Positions 1 to 9,324 of a stretch of DNA of 64,000 nucleotides are shown piece after piece; within the stretch, counting starts at the first letter, position 1; every line of letters starts with the position of its first letter. The DNA is from Aquabacterium humicola (lineage in GTDB: Bacteria; Pseudomonadota; Gammaproteobacteria; Burkholderiales; Burkholderiaceae_C). The position numbers and the translations under genes are program-made. Below the pieces are notes generated by a model. It was not told the origin of the DNA, ran no database searches, and was given only the letters and a program-made list of their open reading frames with translations. Location: positions 62,001 through 126,000 of the forward strand of contig NZ_JARGNB010000003.1 in NCBI RefSeq assembly GCF_030167915.1. The letters run 5' to 3'.

Positions 1-327
1 CATGCAGGTCACGGCGCGCATCGCACGACGGACGAACGCTCGGTACTCGTGCGGACCGCCGCGCGCGGCGACGCTGTCGACCGAGTCCCCGGCGAGGCTG
101 AACTCGACCCGCACCGTGCCCTCGCGACCAAACATCTGCATCGCCGGCGAGAGTTCGCGCTCGAGGGTCTCGGCGATGTCGGGGCAGGCCAGCTCGACAT
201 CGACGCGAGCAGGGCCGGCCGGCTGCTGGCCGGTGATCACCGTCTGCTGCGGCTGTGCGAACGCCGGGCCGGACACGGCAACGAGGGAGGACGCCGCAAG
301 GGCGAGGCAACGGATGAAGTGGCGCAT
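1..327 (-). CDS. Secreted TonB-C-like protein, partial
   Basis: The reading frame starts at an ATG at 327 behind an AGGAG ribosome site and runs off the left edge, so only about 109 N-terminal residues are visible. The first 24 or so residues form a clear Sec signal peptide ending in an AFA-type cleavage site, so the product is periplasmic or exported. The mature part (VELACPDIAETLERELSP, then GREGTVRVEFSLAGDSVDSV) has the strand-helix-strand feel of a TonB C-terminal-like domain, as in small periplasmic proteins of beta-proteobacteria. Function is unknown. The family call is inference from a short stretch and could be wrong. Confidence 0.6.
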   Translation of the reverse strand, partial: MRHFIRCLALAASSLVAVSGPAFAQPQQTVITGQQPAGPARVDVELACPDIAETLERELSPAMQMFGREGTVRVEFSLAGDSVDSVAARGGPHEYRAFVRRAMRAVTCM

Positions 328-496
328 GACGAACTCCTGAGGAAGGTCGCGCCGGCTTGCCGGAGGGGATCTCGGGTGAGGACCGGGCGTGAGTCACTGT
401 CGCCCGGGACCGTTGGACCCAGCGTTGAACCCACCGTTGGAGCGCACGGGATCGGGCGTGCGCCCAACGAAGGTCGGGCTTCGGGGCGGCGGCCCC

Positions 497-1870
497 TCAG
501 CCGGCAGGATCGAACACCCTGAGGAACTCGCGCCGCGTCTTCGGCCCGTACGTCCTGAAGTGCGGATCGGGCTTCTCCAGGTAGGCCGCGCGCTGGTGGG
601 CGACCGCGTCGCGCGCCGTGTAGCGCTTCACGTCCGTCGGCGTCAGGCCGTACACGTTCGCGGCGTTGAGGCCGAAGATCCTGGCCCGCAGCGCCGGCGT
701 GATCTCGGGATACCCATGCTGCTCGCGCAATTCCGGCGAGATCTGGAACGCGCGGAAGGCCTGGATCTGGTCCTGTGGCGAGCCGTACCAGATCGAGTCG
801 GTGCCCCACAGCACGTTGTTCTCGCCGCACGCCACGATGAGTTTGCCCAGGGCGTGAGCGGCCTGCTCGGGGTCGCGCATCAGGAAGCGCCAGGTGCTGC
901 CCAGTTCCGCGTAGACGTTGCTGTTCGGCTTGACCTGGTGCTCGCGCAGGGACGTGATCAGCGTGTCGATGCCGTCGCGCTTGCCGCTCGCGTCATAGGC
1001 CCTTTCGGTCACCGTGCTGACGAATCCGGAGTGGTAGATCAGGAAGTTCACGTCCGGATAGCGCCTGGCGACGATGCCGATGTCGCTGCACTGGCTGTGC
1101 TCGTACGAGCGTGGTCCGAACGGCAGCCCCTTGTGGATGCAGATGTTCCGAACGCCCAGCGCGCGCGCCTTCTCGATGAATCGAATGCCGACGTCGTCGT
1201 GCAGGAAGTAGCCCTTGCCGCCCGGGCCGTACTGCGTGTAGGTCTTCCAGGCGCTGATGCCCCAGCGCTGGTGCAACTCGTCCATGCCTTCGAGGTCTCC
1301 GGGCTGGTTCGGGTTGACGCGCCCGTGCAGCAGCAGCCGGTGCGTGCCCTCCAGCTTGTCCACCAGGCGGCGGACTTGATCGGCGGCCTGGATCGTCACC
1401 GGTTCCGCGTCACGGGCGGAGGGGACGAAGGACAGCACCATCACGTCGGTGTCGCTGTCCATGAACACGTCCTTGAGAAAGACGTCCGCGTTCTTCGGAT
1501 GGCCCTTCGGCGTGCCGATGAAATGCCCCTGGACATCGAGGATGAACTCCTCCCTGGGCGGCCCGACCTGCGCCCGTGCCAGCTGCATGTCCAGCGCGGC
1601 ATCGGGGGCCAGCTCGAAGAAGCCGCCGGTTCTTCCGGCAGCGGCGTTGGCCGCGTTGAACGCCAGCAGCGTGCTTGCCGCGCCGCACGACGAGGTCAGG
1701 AACGCGCGCTTGGAGCACCCCAGGCGCCTGGCATTGATTGCGGCGGCTTCGTGCGCCAGGCGGTTGGCTTCGACGTTCGCCGGCCACAGCGGCACCGGCG
1801 CGAACTCGCCGTTCGAGGTGCTGTCCAGCTTGATGGGCAGTCGCTGGCCTTCGGGGTCGCTGTCGCGCAT
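497..1870 (-). CDS. Amidohydrolase-2 family metal-dependent hydrolase
   Basis: About 457 residues. I chose the ATG at 1870 because a GGGGGA ribosome site sits just upstream; an in-frame ATG at 1903 lacks one. Near the N-terminus SKRAFLTSS is followed by a hydrophobic stretch, which resembles a weak Tat-type signal, so export is possible but unproven. The body has features of the Amidohydro_2 TIM-barrel family: a metal-site-like DVQGHFIG segment, NICIHKGLPF in the middle, FLIYHSGF, and LWGTDSIWYG near the C-terminus, where the last Asp usually binds metal. Relatives include decarboxylases and lactonases acting on aromatic or cyclic acids. The substrate cannot be read from the sequence. It is divergent from the cyclase/ATPase regulator that starts at 1939. 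Confidence 0.8.
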   Translation of the reverse strand: MRDSDPEGQRLPIKLDSTSNGEFAPVPLWPANVEANRLAHEAAAINARRLGCSKRAFLTSSCGAASTLLAFNAANAAAGRTGGFFELAPDAALDMQLARAQVGPPREEFILDVQGHFIGTPKGHPKNADVFLKDVFMDSDTDVMVLSFVPSARDAEPVTIQAADQVRRLVDKLEGTHRLLLHGRVNPNQPGDLEGMDELHQRWGISAWKTYTQYGPGGKGYFLHDDVGIRFIEKARALGVRNICIHKGLPFGPRSYEHSQCSDIGIVARRYPDVNFLIYHSGFVSTVTERAYDASGKRDGIDTLITSLREHQVKPNSNVYAELGSTWRFLMRDPEQAAHALGKLIVACGENNVLWGTDSIWYGSPQDQIQAFRAFQISPELREQHGYPEITPALRARIFGLNAANVYGLTPTDVKRYTARDAVAHQRAAYLEKPDPHFRTYGPKTRREFLRVFDPAG

Positions 1871-1938
1871 GGTGTCCCCCTTTGCGATCCTGGAGTGTGG
1901 CACCCCGACGCAAGGGTCGCGAGGCTTACCATGAGGCC

Positions 1939-4900
1939 GTGGATCCGATTCCGCGAGCCCTCCTGCTGATCGATGTCGTCGGCAGCACCTCGCTGTCGCA
2001 GGCGTTGGGCGACGTGCGCATGGCCCAGGTGTGGGCGGCGCATGACCGGCTGGCCCGCGACCTTCTGGTGGCGCATGACGGCACCGAGATCGACAAGACC
2101 GACGGCTTCCTGCTGATCTTCGAGAACGCCCGCGACGCCGCCGCCTATGCCCTGGCCTACCACCGGGCGACAGCGGGCCTCGAGCCGCCTCTGCGGGCGC
2201 GCGCCGGTCTTCATGTGGGCGACGTCATCCTCACCCGGAATCCGGCGGCCGATGTCGCGCGCGGCGCGAAACCGCTGGAAGTGGATGGCCTGGCCAAGCC
2301 CATGACCGCGCGCATCATGGCGCTGGCCATCGGTGGGCAGACGCTGCTGAGCAAGGCGGCGCATGCCGCACTGGCGCCTGCGGGCGACCTGGGGTGCGTT
2401 CGCAGCCATGGCCACTACCGGCTCAAAGGCATCGACGAACCGGTGGAACTGCTCGAACTCGGCGTGCCGGGCGAATCGCCGTTCACGCCGCCGCCCGACG
2501 CAGAGCTGTCCTACCGCGTGATTCCCTGGCAGGACGCCTGGCGGCCGGCCCGGGACATCCCGCACGCGCTTCCCGCCGAACGCGACGAGTTCATCGGACG
2601 CAGCAAGGACCTGCAGGCGCTGGCCGGGCGACTCGACGCCGGCGAGCGGCTCGTGACGGTGCTGGGCATGGGGGGGTCGGGCAAGACGCGCCTGGTCCGC
2701 CGCTACGGCCGGGTGTGGCTGGGCGACTGGCCCGGCGGCGTCTACTTCTGCGACCTCTCGGAGGCACGCAGCGCTGCCGGCATCGCCTACGCGGTGGCCG
2801 CCGCGCTCGATGTGCCCCTCGGCACCGTTGACCCGGTCGTGCAGCTCGCCGGCGTCATCGCCGGCCGCGGGAAATGCCTGCTGCTGCTCGACAACTTCGA
2901 GCAGGTCAGCGCGCATGCGGCCGCCACGCTGACACCGTGGCTGGAGCGGGCACCGCAGGCCCGCTTCGTGGTGACGAGCCGCGAAGTGCTGGCGCTGCCC
3001 GCCGAGCACGTCATGCCGCTGGAGCCGCTGGACATCCGCGGTGCCGGCGTCGAGTTGTTCGCCGTGCGGGCGCGCTCACGCAAGGCCGACTTCGAGCTGA
3101 CGGCATCGAACCGGCCCGTCATCGAGGACATCGTCGCGCTGCTCGACGGCTTGCCGCTGGCCATCGAACTGGCGGCGGCCAGGGTGGTGGCGCTGGCACC
3201 CCGCCAACTGCTCGAGCGCCTGAAAGACCGCTTCCAGCTCCTCGTCGGAGCGCGCGGCGCGCCGGCTCGCCAGGCGACCTTGCGCGCGACGATCGACTGG
3301 TCGTGGGCGCTGCTCGCACCGTGGGAGCAGGCGGCGCTCGCGCAGGCGTCGGTGTTCGTCGGTGGCTTCACGCTCGAGGCGGCCGAGCACGTGCTCGATC
3401 TCTCGGCGTGGCAGCAGGCGCCACTGGTGGTCGACGTGGTGCAGTCGCTGGTGGAGCGCAGCCTGCTGCGCGTGCTGTCGTCCGGCACGGGTCAGCGTCT
3501 GGAAAGCGACGAGCCGCGCTTCGGGATGTACGTCAGCATCCAGGCCTACGCGGCCGAGAAGCTGGGCACGATGGGCGCCGCACCCAGCCCCGGCGAGACC
3601 GACGTGGCCGCCGGCGCCGCAGCGCGGCACGGGCGGTACTTCGCTCGATTCGGAACCGTCGAGGCCCTCGACGCGCTGAGAGCGCACGGAGGCGCCGCGC
3701 GCGCGCGAGCCATGGCGGGTGAGGTCGACAACCTGGTCGCCGCGTGCCGGCGCGCTGTCGACCGCGCCGACGGCGCCGTGGCCGTGCCCTGCCTGTCCGC
3801 CACGCTGGCGGTGCTGACCCGCCGAGGCCCCTATCGCGTGGGCGTGGAGTTGGGCCGCAAGGTCTTGGCACTCGACACGCTTCGGGCCGCCGACAGGGGG
3901 TCGGCCGCCTTCCTGCTGGGGGCGATGCTGCGACTCACCGGTGGCAACGACGAGGCGCTTGGCTTTCACGAACAAGGCCTCGCACTTCGACGCGAAATCG
4001 GTGACCGCCGCGCCCAAGGTCGATCACTTTATGCACTCGGAGAAACCTACCGAGCCCTCGGCCGCAGGGAACAGCTGCTGCAAACCCTGGAAGACGCCCT
4101 GTCAGCCGCTCGAGAAACGGGCGACTGCTTCATCGAGGCCATGTGTCTGAACGCGATGGCGAACAGCGCCAACAGCGACGGCCGTATGGACGAGGCCTGG
4201 CGCCTGTATTCGATGGCGCTGGCGTGCTGTCGCCAGCACGGCATGCGAACCGTCGAGGGAAACGTGCTCTGCAACATGGGCATCCAGCGGCGCGTGCTGG
4301 GTCATGGCGCCGAAGCGCAGGCGTACTTCGGCGAGGCCATCGAGATCGCGCGCGAGTGGGGCGATCGCCGAGCCGAGGGCCACGTGCTCGGCGACCGAGG
4401 CGCGATTCATCTGCAGCACGAGCGGCTGGCGGAGGCCTCGGCCGACTTCCAGGCGGCGTTGGCCATTGCGCTGGACACCGGCGACACCCTCTTCGAGGTG
4501 AACGTCCGCCAGATGCTCGGCGAGTTCCACGAGCACCGGGGTGAGCCGGTCGAGGCGCTGGGCCACTACGAGCGGGCGCTGGCACGATCGCGCGAGTGCG
4601 GGTATCGCATCGAAGAAGGGCGCTCGCTGGCCCGGTGGGCACACGTGCAAACCGGGCAGAGCGGGCAGGGTGCATTGACCCAGGCGCGCCAGGCGCTCGT
4701 CGAGGCCGAGGCCATCCTGCGCGAAGCGAACGACCCGATGGGGATGGCGACCTTGCATTGCTTCTTCGCCGACTGCGAGCACGCCGCCGGCGAGCTGACC
4801 GCGGCGCGGCGGCATCTGCAGGCGGCGGAAGGATTGGCGGTGAATCTGGGCGCGGGGGCGGAGAGCGAACTGGGGCGGTACGTGGCGAGGCTGCGGTCGA

Positions 4901-4986
4901 CCCTGGGCGGCTCGGGCGAGGGAGCGGGCGTTCGGCCCGCACGATCGCGATCCAATCCGCCGCCGGCCGCAGACGCCCGTCCCTGA
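1939..4986 (+). CDS. Class III cyclase-like / NB-ARC-type ATPase / TPR regulator
   Basis: About 1015 residues from the GTG at 1939. An upstream in-frame TTG at 1882 would run close to the divergent gene and has no ribosome site. Residues 1-175 are a nucleotide-cyclase homology domain: LLLIDVVGST and KTDGFLLIF supply the two metal-binding Asp positions. The usual transition-state motif VNxAxR is replaced by AKPMTARI, with no Asn, so cyclase activity is doubtful. A Walker A GMGGSGKT lies at about residues 243-250, followed by LLLLDNFEQ (Walker B) and GLPLAIELAA, typical of NB-ARC/AfsR-like STAND ATPases. The second half is TPR repeats. Such proteins act as cytoplasmic signalling switches. It is convergent with the peptide exporter, whose open frame runs antisense into this gene. 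Confidence 0.85.
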   Translation: MDPIPRALLLIDVVGSTSLSQALGDVRMAQVWAAHDRLARDLLVAHDGTEIDKTDGFLLIFENARDAAAYALAYHRATAGLEPPLRARAGLHVGDVILTRNPAADVARGAKPLEVDGLAKPMTARIMALAIGGQTLLSKAAHAALAPAGDLGCVRSHGHYRLKGIDEPVELLELGVPGESPFTPPPDAELSYRVIPWQDAWRPARDIPHALPAERDEFIGRSKDLQALAGRLDAGERLVTVLGMGGSGKTRLVRRYGRVWLGDWPGGVYFCDLSEARSAAGIAYAVAAALDVPLGTVDPVVQLAGVIAGRGKCLLLLDNFEQVSAHAAATLTPWLERAPQARFVVTSREVLALPAEHVMPLEPLDIRGAGVELFAVRARSRKADFELTASNRPVIEDIVALLDGLPLAIELAAARVVALAPRQLLERLKDRFQLLVGARGAPARQATLRATIDWSWALLAPWEQAALAQASVFVGGFTLEAAEHVLDLSAWQQAPLVVDVVQSLVERSLLRVLSSGTGQRLESDEPRFGMYVSIQAYAAEKLGTMGAAPSPGETDVAAGAAARHGRYFARFGTVEALDALRAHGGAARARAMAGEVDNLVAACRRAVDRADGAVAVPCLSATLAVLTRRGPYRVGVELGRKVLALDTLRAADRGSAAFLLGAMLRLTGGNDEALGFHEQGLALRREIGDRRAQGRSLYALGETYRALGRREQLLQTLEDALSAARETGDCFIEAMCLNAMANSANSDGRMDEAWRLYSMALACCRQHGMRTVEGNVLCNMGIQRRVLGHGAEAQAYFGEAIEIAREWGDRRAEGHVLGDRGAIHLQHERLAEASADFQAALAIALDTGDTLFEVNVRQMLGEFHEHRGEPVEALGHYERALARSRECGYRIEEGRSLARWAHVQTGQSGQGALTQARQALVEAEAILREANDPMGMATLHCFFADCEHAAGELTAARRHLQAAEGLAVNLGAGAESELGRYVARLRSTLGGSGEGAGVRPARSRSNPPPAADARP

Positions 4987-7219
4987 TCCGCGTCGCCGAG
5001 CGGCTGCGGTCCGGGTTGCTCCGGAACTCCACCATGCCGTGATCCGGGTCGAGGAAGACGTACGCATCGAACGAAGCGCCGGCCCGAGGTGATGAGCTTG
5101 CGCCGCCGCTCGGCTGGCGTGCCTGTGCGGGAACGTCGCCGGGCGGGGCCGGGCCCAGCACGATCACCCTGTCCGCCGATGCGATGGTCTCCGCCCGGTG
5201 GGCGACGATGACACGGGTGATGCCGAGCGCACGCACGGCATCGTTGACGCGGCGTTCGCAGTCGGCATCGAGGTGGCTGGTGGCTTCGTCAAGCAGCAGC
5301 ATCTGCGGCCGGCGATAGAGCGCACGGGCCAGCAGGATGCGCTGCTTCTGCCCGCCCGACAGCACCGACCCCATGTCGCCGACGAGCGTGGCATAGCCCA
5401 TCGGCATCGCGGCGATGTCCTCGTGCACGGCCGCGGCGCGCGCGCAGGCCTGCACCCATTCGGTGTCCGGCTGCGCATCGAAGAGCGCGATGTTCGCGGC
5501 GATGCTGCCGGCGAACAGCGTATCGTCCTGCATCACGCTGGCGACGGCGGCGCGGTAGCTATCCAGCCCGATCTCGTCCAGCGTGCGGCCACCGCAGGTG
5601 AGGCGGCCCGCGGTCGGGCACAACAGGCCGAGCATCAGCTTGACCAGCGTGGTCTTGCCGCAGCCCGAGGGACCGACGAGGGCCACCGATTCGCCGACCT
5701 CGATGTGCAGGCTGACGTCGTGCAGCACGTCGCGCTCGCCAGGCGCCCAGCGGAAGCTCACCCCGTCGAGCCGCAGTTCGCCGAGCGTGGCCACGTGGGT
5801 CGCCGCCGGCTCCGTCGCGGCCGCGGGCGCGCCTGGCTCGGGTGTACTGGCCAGCACGTCGGCGACGCGGTCGGCGTGCAGGCCGAGCAGGCGCAGGTCC
5901 AGCAGCTTGTCGGTCAACGCGGCGGCGCGCTGCACGAACTGGGTCTTGTAGGCCAGGAAGGCCACCAGCATGCCGATGCTGAAACCGTCGCCGTCGAGCA
6001 CCAGCAGCGCGCCCAGGCCGACGCTGGCCGCTGCTTCCAGCCCCAGCAGCAGGCCCTGGGCGCCCTGCAGGGCCAGCGCCAGGCGCTGTGCACGCAGGCC
6101 GGCATCGATCTGCGCCTGCAGCCGCGCGTCGAACTCGTCGGCGCGGCGCGGCTGGGCATTGAACAGCTTGACGCACTGCACGCCGCGTACCGACTCCAGG
6201 AAGTGGCTCTGCTGGCGCGCCTGCAGCACCAGCTGCTGCTCCACCGCCTCGCGCTGGCGCCGGTGCACCAGCACGCGCACGGTCGCCTGACCGGCCACCG
6301 CGGCCAGTGCCAGCAGCGCCAGCGGGGGGCTGTAGACGACCATCATCGCCAGCGTCAGCAGCGCCAGCGCACCGTCGACCACCGCTTCGGGCGCGCTGGT
6401 GGTCAGGCTGTTCTGCAGGTGCTCCAGCGACTCCAGCCGCGAGGCCACGTCGCCCAACCAGCGCTTTTCGAACCACGCCATCGGCAGCGCGAGCAGGTGG
6501 CGGAACAGCCGCGACGACATCTGCTGCCGCAACCGCGCGCCCAGCTGCGCCAGCAGCCAGCCGCGCAGCGCGGCCGTCACCACCTGCAGCAGCACGATCC
6601 CCGCGAACGCCGCTGCCAGCACGAGCACCAGCTGCTGGTCCTGGCCGTTCAGCGCGCGGTCCACGGTCCACTGCATCTGCAGCGGCAGCACCAGCGCCCA
6701 CAGCTGCAGCAGCAGCGCCAGGCCCAGCACGCGCAGTGCGCTGCCGGCATGCGTGCGCAGATCGCCGGTCATGGCACGCAAAGGCAGTGGCCGTTGCAGG
6801 CGCAGCGGCACGAAGTCCGGCCGCGGCGCCAGCTCCAGCGCCACGCCGCTGAAGTGCCGGGCCAGCTCGTCGAGGCGGAGGCTGCGCCGTCCCATCGCCG
6901 GGTCCAGCAGCTGCACCCGCGTGCCGCGCACCTGCGTCAGCACGACGAAGTGGTCGTCGTCCCAGTGCAGCACGCAGGGCAGGCGCAGGCCGGCCAGGTG
7001 GGCCTGCCCCAGCTTCAGCGCGCGCGGCTGCAGCGCCAGCTGCTCGGCGATGCGCAGCAGGTCGGCCAGCGTCGAGCCGCGCAGTGACACGGCCCAGCGC
7101 TCGCGCGCCGACGGCAGATCGATGTCGTGGCCGTGGTGGCCCGCCACCATCAGCAAGCAGGCCAGCCCGCACTCGGCCGACTCGGCCTGCAGGATCAGCG
7201 GTGTGCGACGGTGGCTCAC
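4130..7219 (-). CDS. Peptidase C39-containing peptide ABC exporter (LanT-like)
   Basis: The start is the GTG at 7219, which overlaps the dehydratase stop as GTGA, so translation is coupled. Residues 1-130 are a C39 double-glycine peptidase: the ECGLAC motif gives Cys17, HWDDDHFVV gives His89, and LLDPAMG gives Asp105. About six membrane helices follow, then an ABC domain with GPSGCGKTT, LSGGQKQR, LLLDEATSHLDAD and VIVAHRAE. It should cut the leader at the double glycine and export the core peptide. The ABC domain ends near 5150, a normal 690-residue length, but no in-frame stop occurs until 4130. The last 340 residues are Arg/Pro-rich antisense of the cyclase gene and are probably not a real domain. 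The 3' end looks damaged, or the true stop was lost. Confidence 0.85.
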   Translation of the reverse strand: MSHRRTPLILQAESAECGLACLLMVAGHHGHDIDLPSARERWAVSLRGSTLADLLRIAEQLALQPRALKLGQAHLAGLRLPCVLHWDDDHFVVLTQVRGTRVQLLDPAMGRRSLRLDELARHFSGVALELAPRPDFVPLRLQRPLPLRAMTGDLRTHAGSALRVLGLALLLQLWALVLPLQMQWTVDRALNGQDQQLVLVLAAAFAGIVLLQVVTAALRGWLLAQLGARLRQQMSSRLFRHLLALPMAWFEKRWLGDVASRLESLEHLQNSLTTSAPEAVVDGALALLTLAMMVVYSPPLALLALAAVAGQATVRVLVHRRQREAVEQQLVLQARQQSHFLESVRGVQCVKLFNAQPRRADEFDARLQAQIDAGLRAQRLALALQGAQGLLLGLEAAASVGLGALLVLDGDGFSIGMLVAFLAYKTQFVQRAAALTDKLLDLRLLGLHADRVADVLASTPEPGAPAAATEPAATHVATLGELRLDGVSFRWAPGERDVLHDVSLHIEVGESVALVGPSGCGKTTLVKLMLGLLCPTAGRLTCGGRTLDEIGLDSYRAAVASVMQDDTLFAGSIAANIALFDAQPDTEWVQACARAAAVHEDIAAMPMGYATLVGDMGSVLSGGQKQRILLARALYRRPQMLLLDEATSHLDADCERRVNDAVRALGITRVIVAHRAETIASADRVIVLGPAPPGDVPAQARQPSGGASSSPRAGASFDAYVFLDPDHGMVEFRSNPDRSRSATRIRDGRLRPAADWIAIVRAERPLPRPSRPGSTAASPRTAPVRSPPPRPDSPPILPPPADAAAPRSARRRRARSRRRSNARSPSPSGRSLRAGWPRPRRAPGAPGSMHPARSARFARVPTGPASALLRCDTRTRAIVPAPARSGPAPRPAHPGARGTRRASGGRSPRRGCRRCPAQWPTPPGSRPRPPPAARAADESRLGRRARGPRLGDRPTRARSRWPRRSTPALRRHDPARAAGCPCCRARFPRRFACRAGDSTPAPSNTGARPRPYGRRCWRCSPSRSDTWPR

Positions 7220-9258
7220 GGTGCCACCGACCGCGCCGGTCGCGCCTGTTGCGCGGGCTGCGCGCGCCGGGCCCGGCTGGCCGCCAGGCTGGCCGCGATG
7301 GTCTGCTGCTGGCGCGCCAGGTCCTCTTCTCCGCAGGCGTCGAGCTGCGCCATCACGTCGTTCCAGGACGCGCCCTGCAGCACCGCGGGCACGCAGCCGC
7401 CGGCGCCATCGTGCAGGCCGAGCGCGTCGGTGCGGCTGGCGAAGTACGGCACGTCCAGCTGGCCGAGGGCCGACTGCTCGCAGGTCAGCAGCGGCCAGGC
7501 CGCGCTGCGGCGACCGGCGCGCAGGAAGACGCAGCTCAGCCGTTCGAGCTCGATCGAGAAGTCCGCGCCGTTGCGCAGCGCCGCCGGCTGCAGCAGGTGG
7601 GCCTGCAACCCGGCATAGACAGCGGTGTCGCGGAACACATGCCTTACCGGCAAGCCGCGCCAGGCGGCCAGCGGGCCTTCGGGGGCGCGCAGCACCTCGC
7701 GCTGACGGACGACGAAGCGGTACAGGGTGTCGAAGCCGGCCCGCAGCTCGGGCTCGAAATCCTCGGGCGGCAGGCGAAGGTCGTCTCCGCAGCGGGGCGT
7801 GTGGTGCTGCGCCTGCAGCGGCTGCTGCGCGGGCACGCCCGGCCGCCGGTGCATCGCATCGGTGTTGAGGCCGATCCATCCGGGCTGCGCCTCGTCGGCT
7901 TCGTCGGACCCCGTCAGGCCGCTGACGTCGGCGCGGGCGGGCAACGAGCCCGGCTCCGCATCGAGTTCGGGCAGCAGGCCGGTGCGCAGCACGCCCTCGG
8001 CCGCGCGGGCCGATTGTTCGAAGTCCAGGTCGGGGCGCAGCTCCGGGTGGCACAGCGTCTCGGTGTCGACCAGCACTGGCTGCTCGCCATCGGCGATCAG
8101 GTTCTCGAGGTGCGCATCCGTGCCGCGCAGCAGGTGCAGCAGGGCCAGCAGCTGGCCGGCCCGGCGGTAGAAGCGAGCCACCGCGGCGCGATCGTCGCAG
8201 GGTCGGTTCGGCACGAAGGCGCACCAGCCGTAGCGGCCTTGGTCGAGCACCGCGACCGTCTCCATCGCCAGCAGGCCGTGGCGGGCGTTGCACCAGTCGA
8301 GCAGCTGGTTCCAGGCGACGTCCAGCGCCAGGCTCCGGGGCTTGTAGACCAGCCGCAGGCCGTTGTCGAACTTCAGCAGCACGGTGCCGCGCCCCCCGCC
8401 ATGGGCGTCGGACTGCGCGGCGCGCAGTGCCACCACCGGTCCGATCGGGCGGCCGCCGGCCGCGAAGCAGGCCTGCAGCAGGTCGCTGTCCTCGACCAGG
8501 CGCCCCATCAGCTCGGCGGTGGTTTCGACCCACTGGTCGATCGCCGTCGCCAGCAGGCGGCCCAGCACCGGGTAGCGGTGCAGCAGGCCGGCACCGCCGT
8601 CCTGCAGGATTGCCGCGACGAAACGCCGGTAGCGCAACGCACCGGCGTGCGGATCGAGCGGCCCGAAGCGCCGCAGCCAGCGCTCGCCGGCGGGCAGCGT
8701 GGCCTCGAACTCATGCTGCAGCGTCGGCGCGGCCACTTCCGCCAGCCGATGAAGCAGCGCGCGCGCCAGCTGATCGAGGGCCACGCCGGACAGCGGGTCG
8801 CGCCCGGGGCCGATGCGCGTCACGGCCGCGTGCTGGCGCAGCCGGCCGCGCGCCAGGCTCACCAGCGGCAGCAGCAGCGGGGCGAACGGCACGGCGGCCG
8901 CGGCATCGTCCGCCGGCTCGGACTGCCGCCAGGCCAGCGACAACGCGGCCAGCGTGCGCGCCCAGGCGGGCAAGGCTGCCCAAGGTGCTGGTCCATGCTC
9001 GCTCAGCAGCGTGGCCGCCCGCGGTTCATCGAGGCTGTCCCAGGCCAGGCGCAGGCGAAGGGCTTCGGCCGGGGCCAGCTGCGACGCGGCCAGCCGCTGC
9101 TGCCAGACCTGCAGGCGATGCTGCACGGCGGCTTCGTCGCGGCGGTCGATGCCGTCAGGTGCGGCGCTCGCGCGCTCCCATAGGTAGCTTGCTCGCCGGG
9201 CCAGCTCGTCGACCGGCAGTGCCGGCCGCTGGCGACGCGGGACGTGACGAGGGAACAT
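7216..9258 (-). CDS. Stand-alone LanM-type lanthipeptide dehydratase (DUF4135), no cyclase domain
   Basis: 680 residues; ATG at 9258 with AGGAGG seven bases upstream. LanM enzymes phosphorylate Ser/Thr of a precursor with ATP and then eliminate phosphate to give dehydroalanine/dehydrobutyrine; their C-terminal LanC half then adds Cys. The dehydratase half looks complete. VYKPRS gives the nucleotide-binding Lys306, GTDAHLEN gives Asp381, His383 and Asn386, VDTETL gives Asp398, and VFRDTAVY holds the Arg543/Thr545 elimination-type motif; DVPYFASRTD marks the domain end. The protein stops within about 70 residues of that point, and its TGA overlaps the exporter start. No LanC-like zinc motif follows here or elsewhere in the window. 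Full LanM proteins are about 1000 residues, so the cyclase is cleanly absent. It lies 66 bases after the precursor gene. Confidence 0.88.
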   Translation of the reverse strand: MFPRHVPRRQRPALPVDELARRASYLWERASAAPDGIDRRDEAAVQHRLQVWQQRLAASQLAPAEALRLRLAWDSLDEPRAATLLSEHGPAPWAALPAWARTLAALSLAWRQSEPADDAAAAVPFAPLLLPLVSLARGRLRQHAAVTRIGPGRDPLSGVALDQLARALLHRLAEVAAPTLQHEFEATLPAGERWLRRFGPLDPHAGALRYRRFVAAILQDGGAGLLHRYPVLGRLLATAIDQWVETTAELMGRLVEDSDLLQACFAAGGRPIGPVVALRAAQSDAHGGGRGTVLLKFDNGLRLVYKPRSLALDVAWNQLLDWCNARHGLLAMETVAVLDQGRYGWCAFVPNRPCDDRAAVARFYRRAGQLLALLHLLRGTDAHLENLIADGEQPVLVDTETLCHPELRPDLDFEQSARAAEGVLRTGLLPELDAEPGSLPARADVSGLTGSDEADEAQPGWIGLNTDAMHRRPGVPAQQPLQAQHHTPRCGDDLRLPPEDFEPELRAGFDTLYRFVVRQREVLRAPEGPLAAWRGLPVRHVFRDTAVYAGLQAHLLQPAALRNGADFSIELERLSCVFLRAGRRSAAWPLLTCEQSALGQLDVPYFASRTDALGLHDGAGGCVPAVLQGASWNDVMAQLDACGEEDLARQQQTIAASLAASRARRAQPAQQARPARSVAP

Positions 9259-9324
9259 GCGGCGGCCTCCTGGCAGACACGGCTGAAGGGCCGCGGGCGT
9301 TGGCAGCGGCGGCCCGAGAACGCG

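Noticed and set aside
1882-1938. Longer N-terminus of the cyclase/ATPase regulator from a TTG
   Set aside because: It has no ribosome site, no family similarity, and lies in the promoter region shared with the divergent amidohydrolase.
4130-8533. A single 1467-residue protein on the minus strand
   Set aside because: It joins an out-of-frame shadow of the dehydratase, the real exporter and an antisense tail. The exporter has its own GTG at 7219 overlapping the dehydratase stop.
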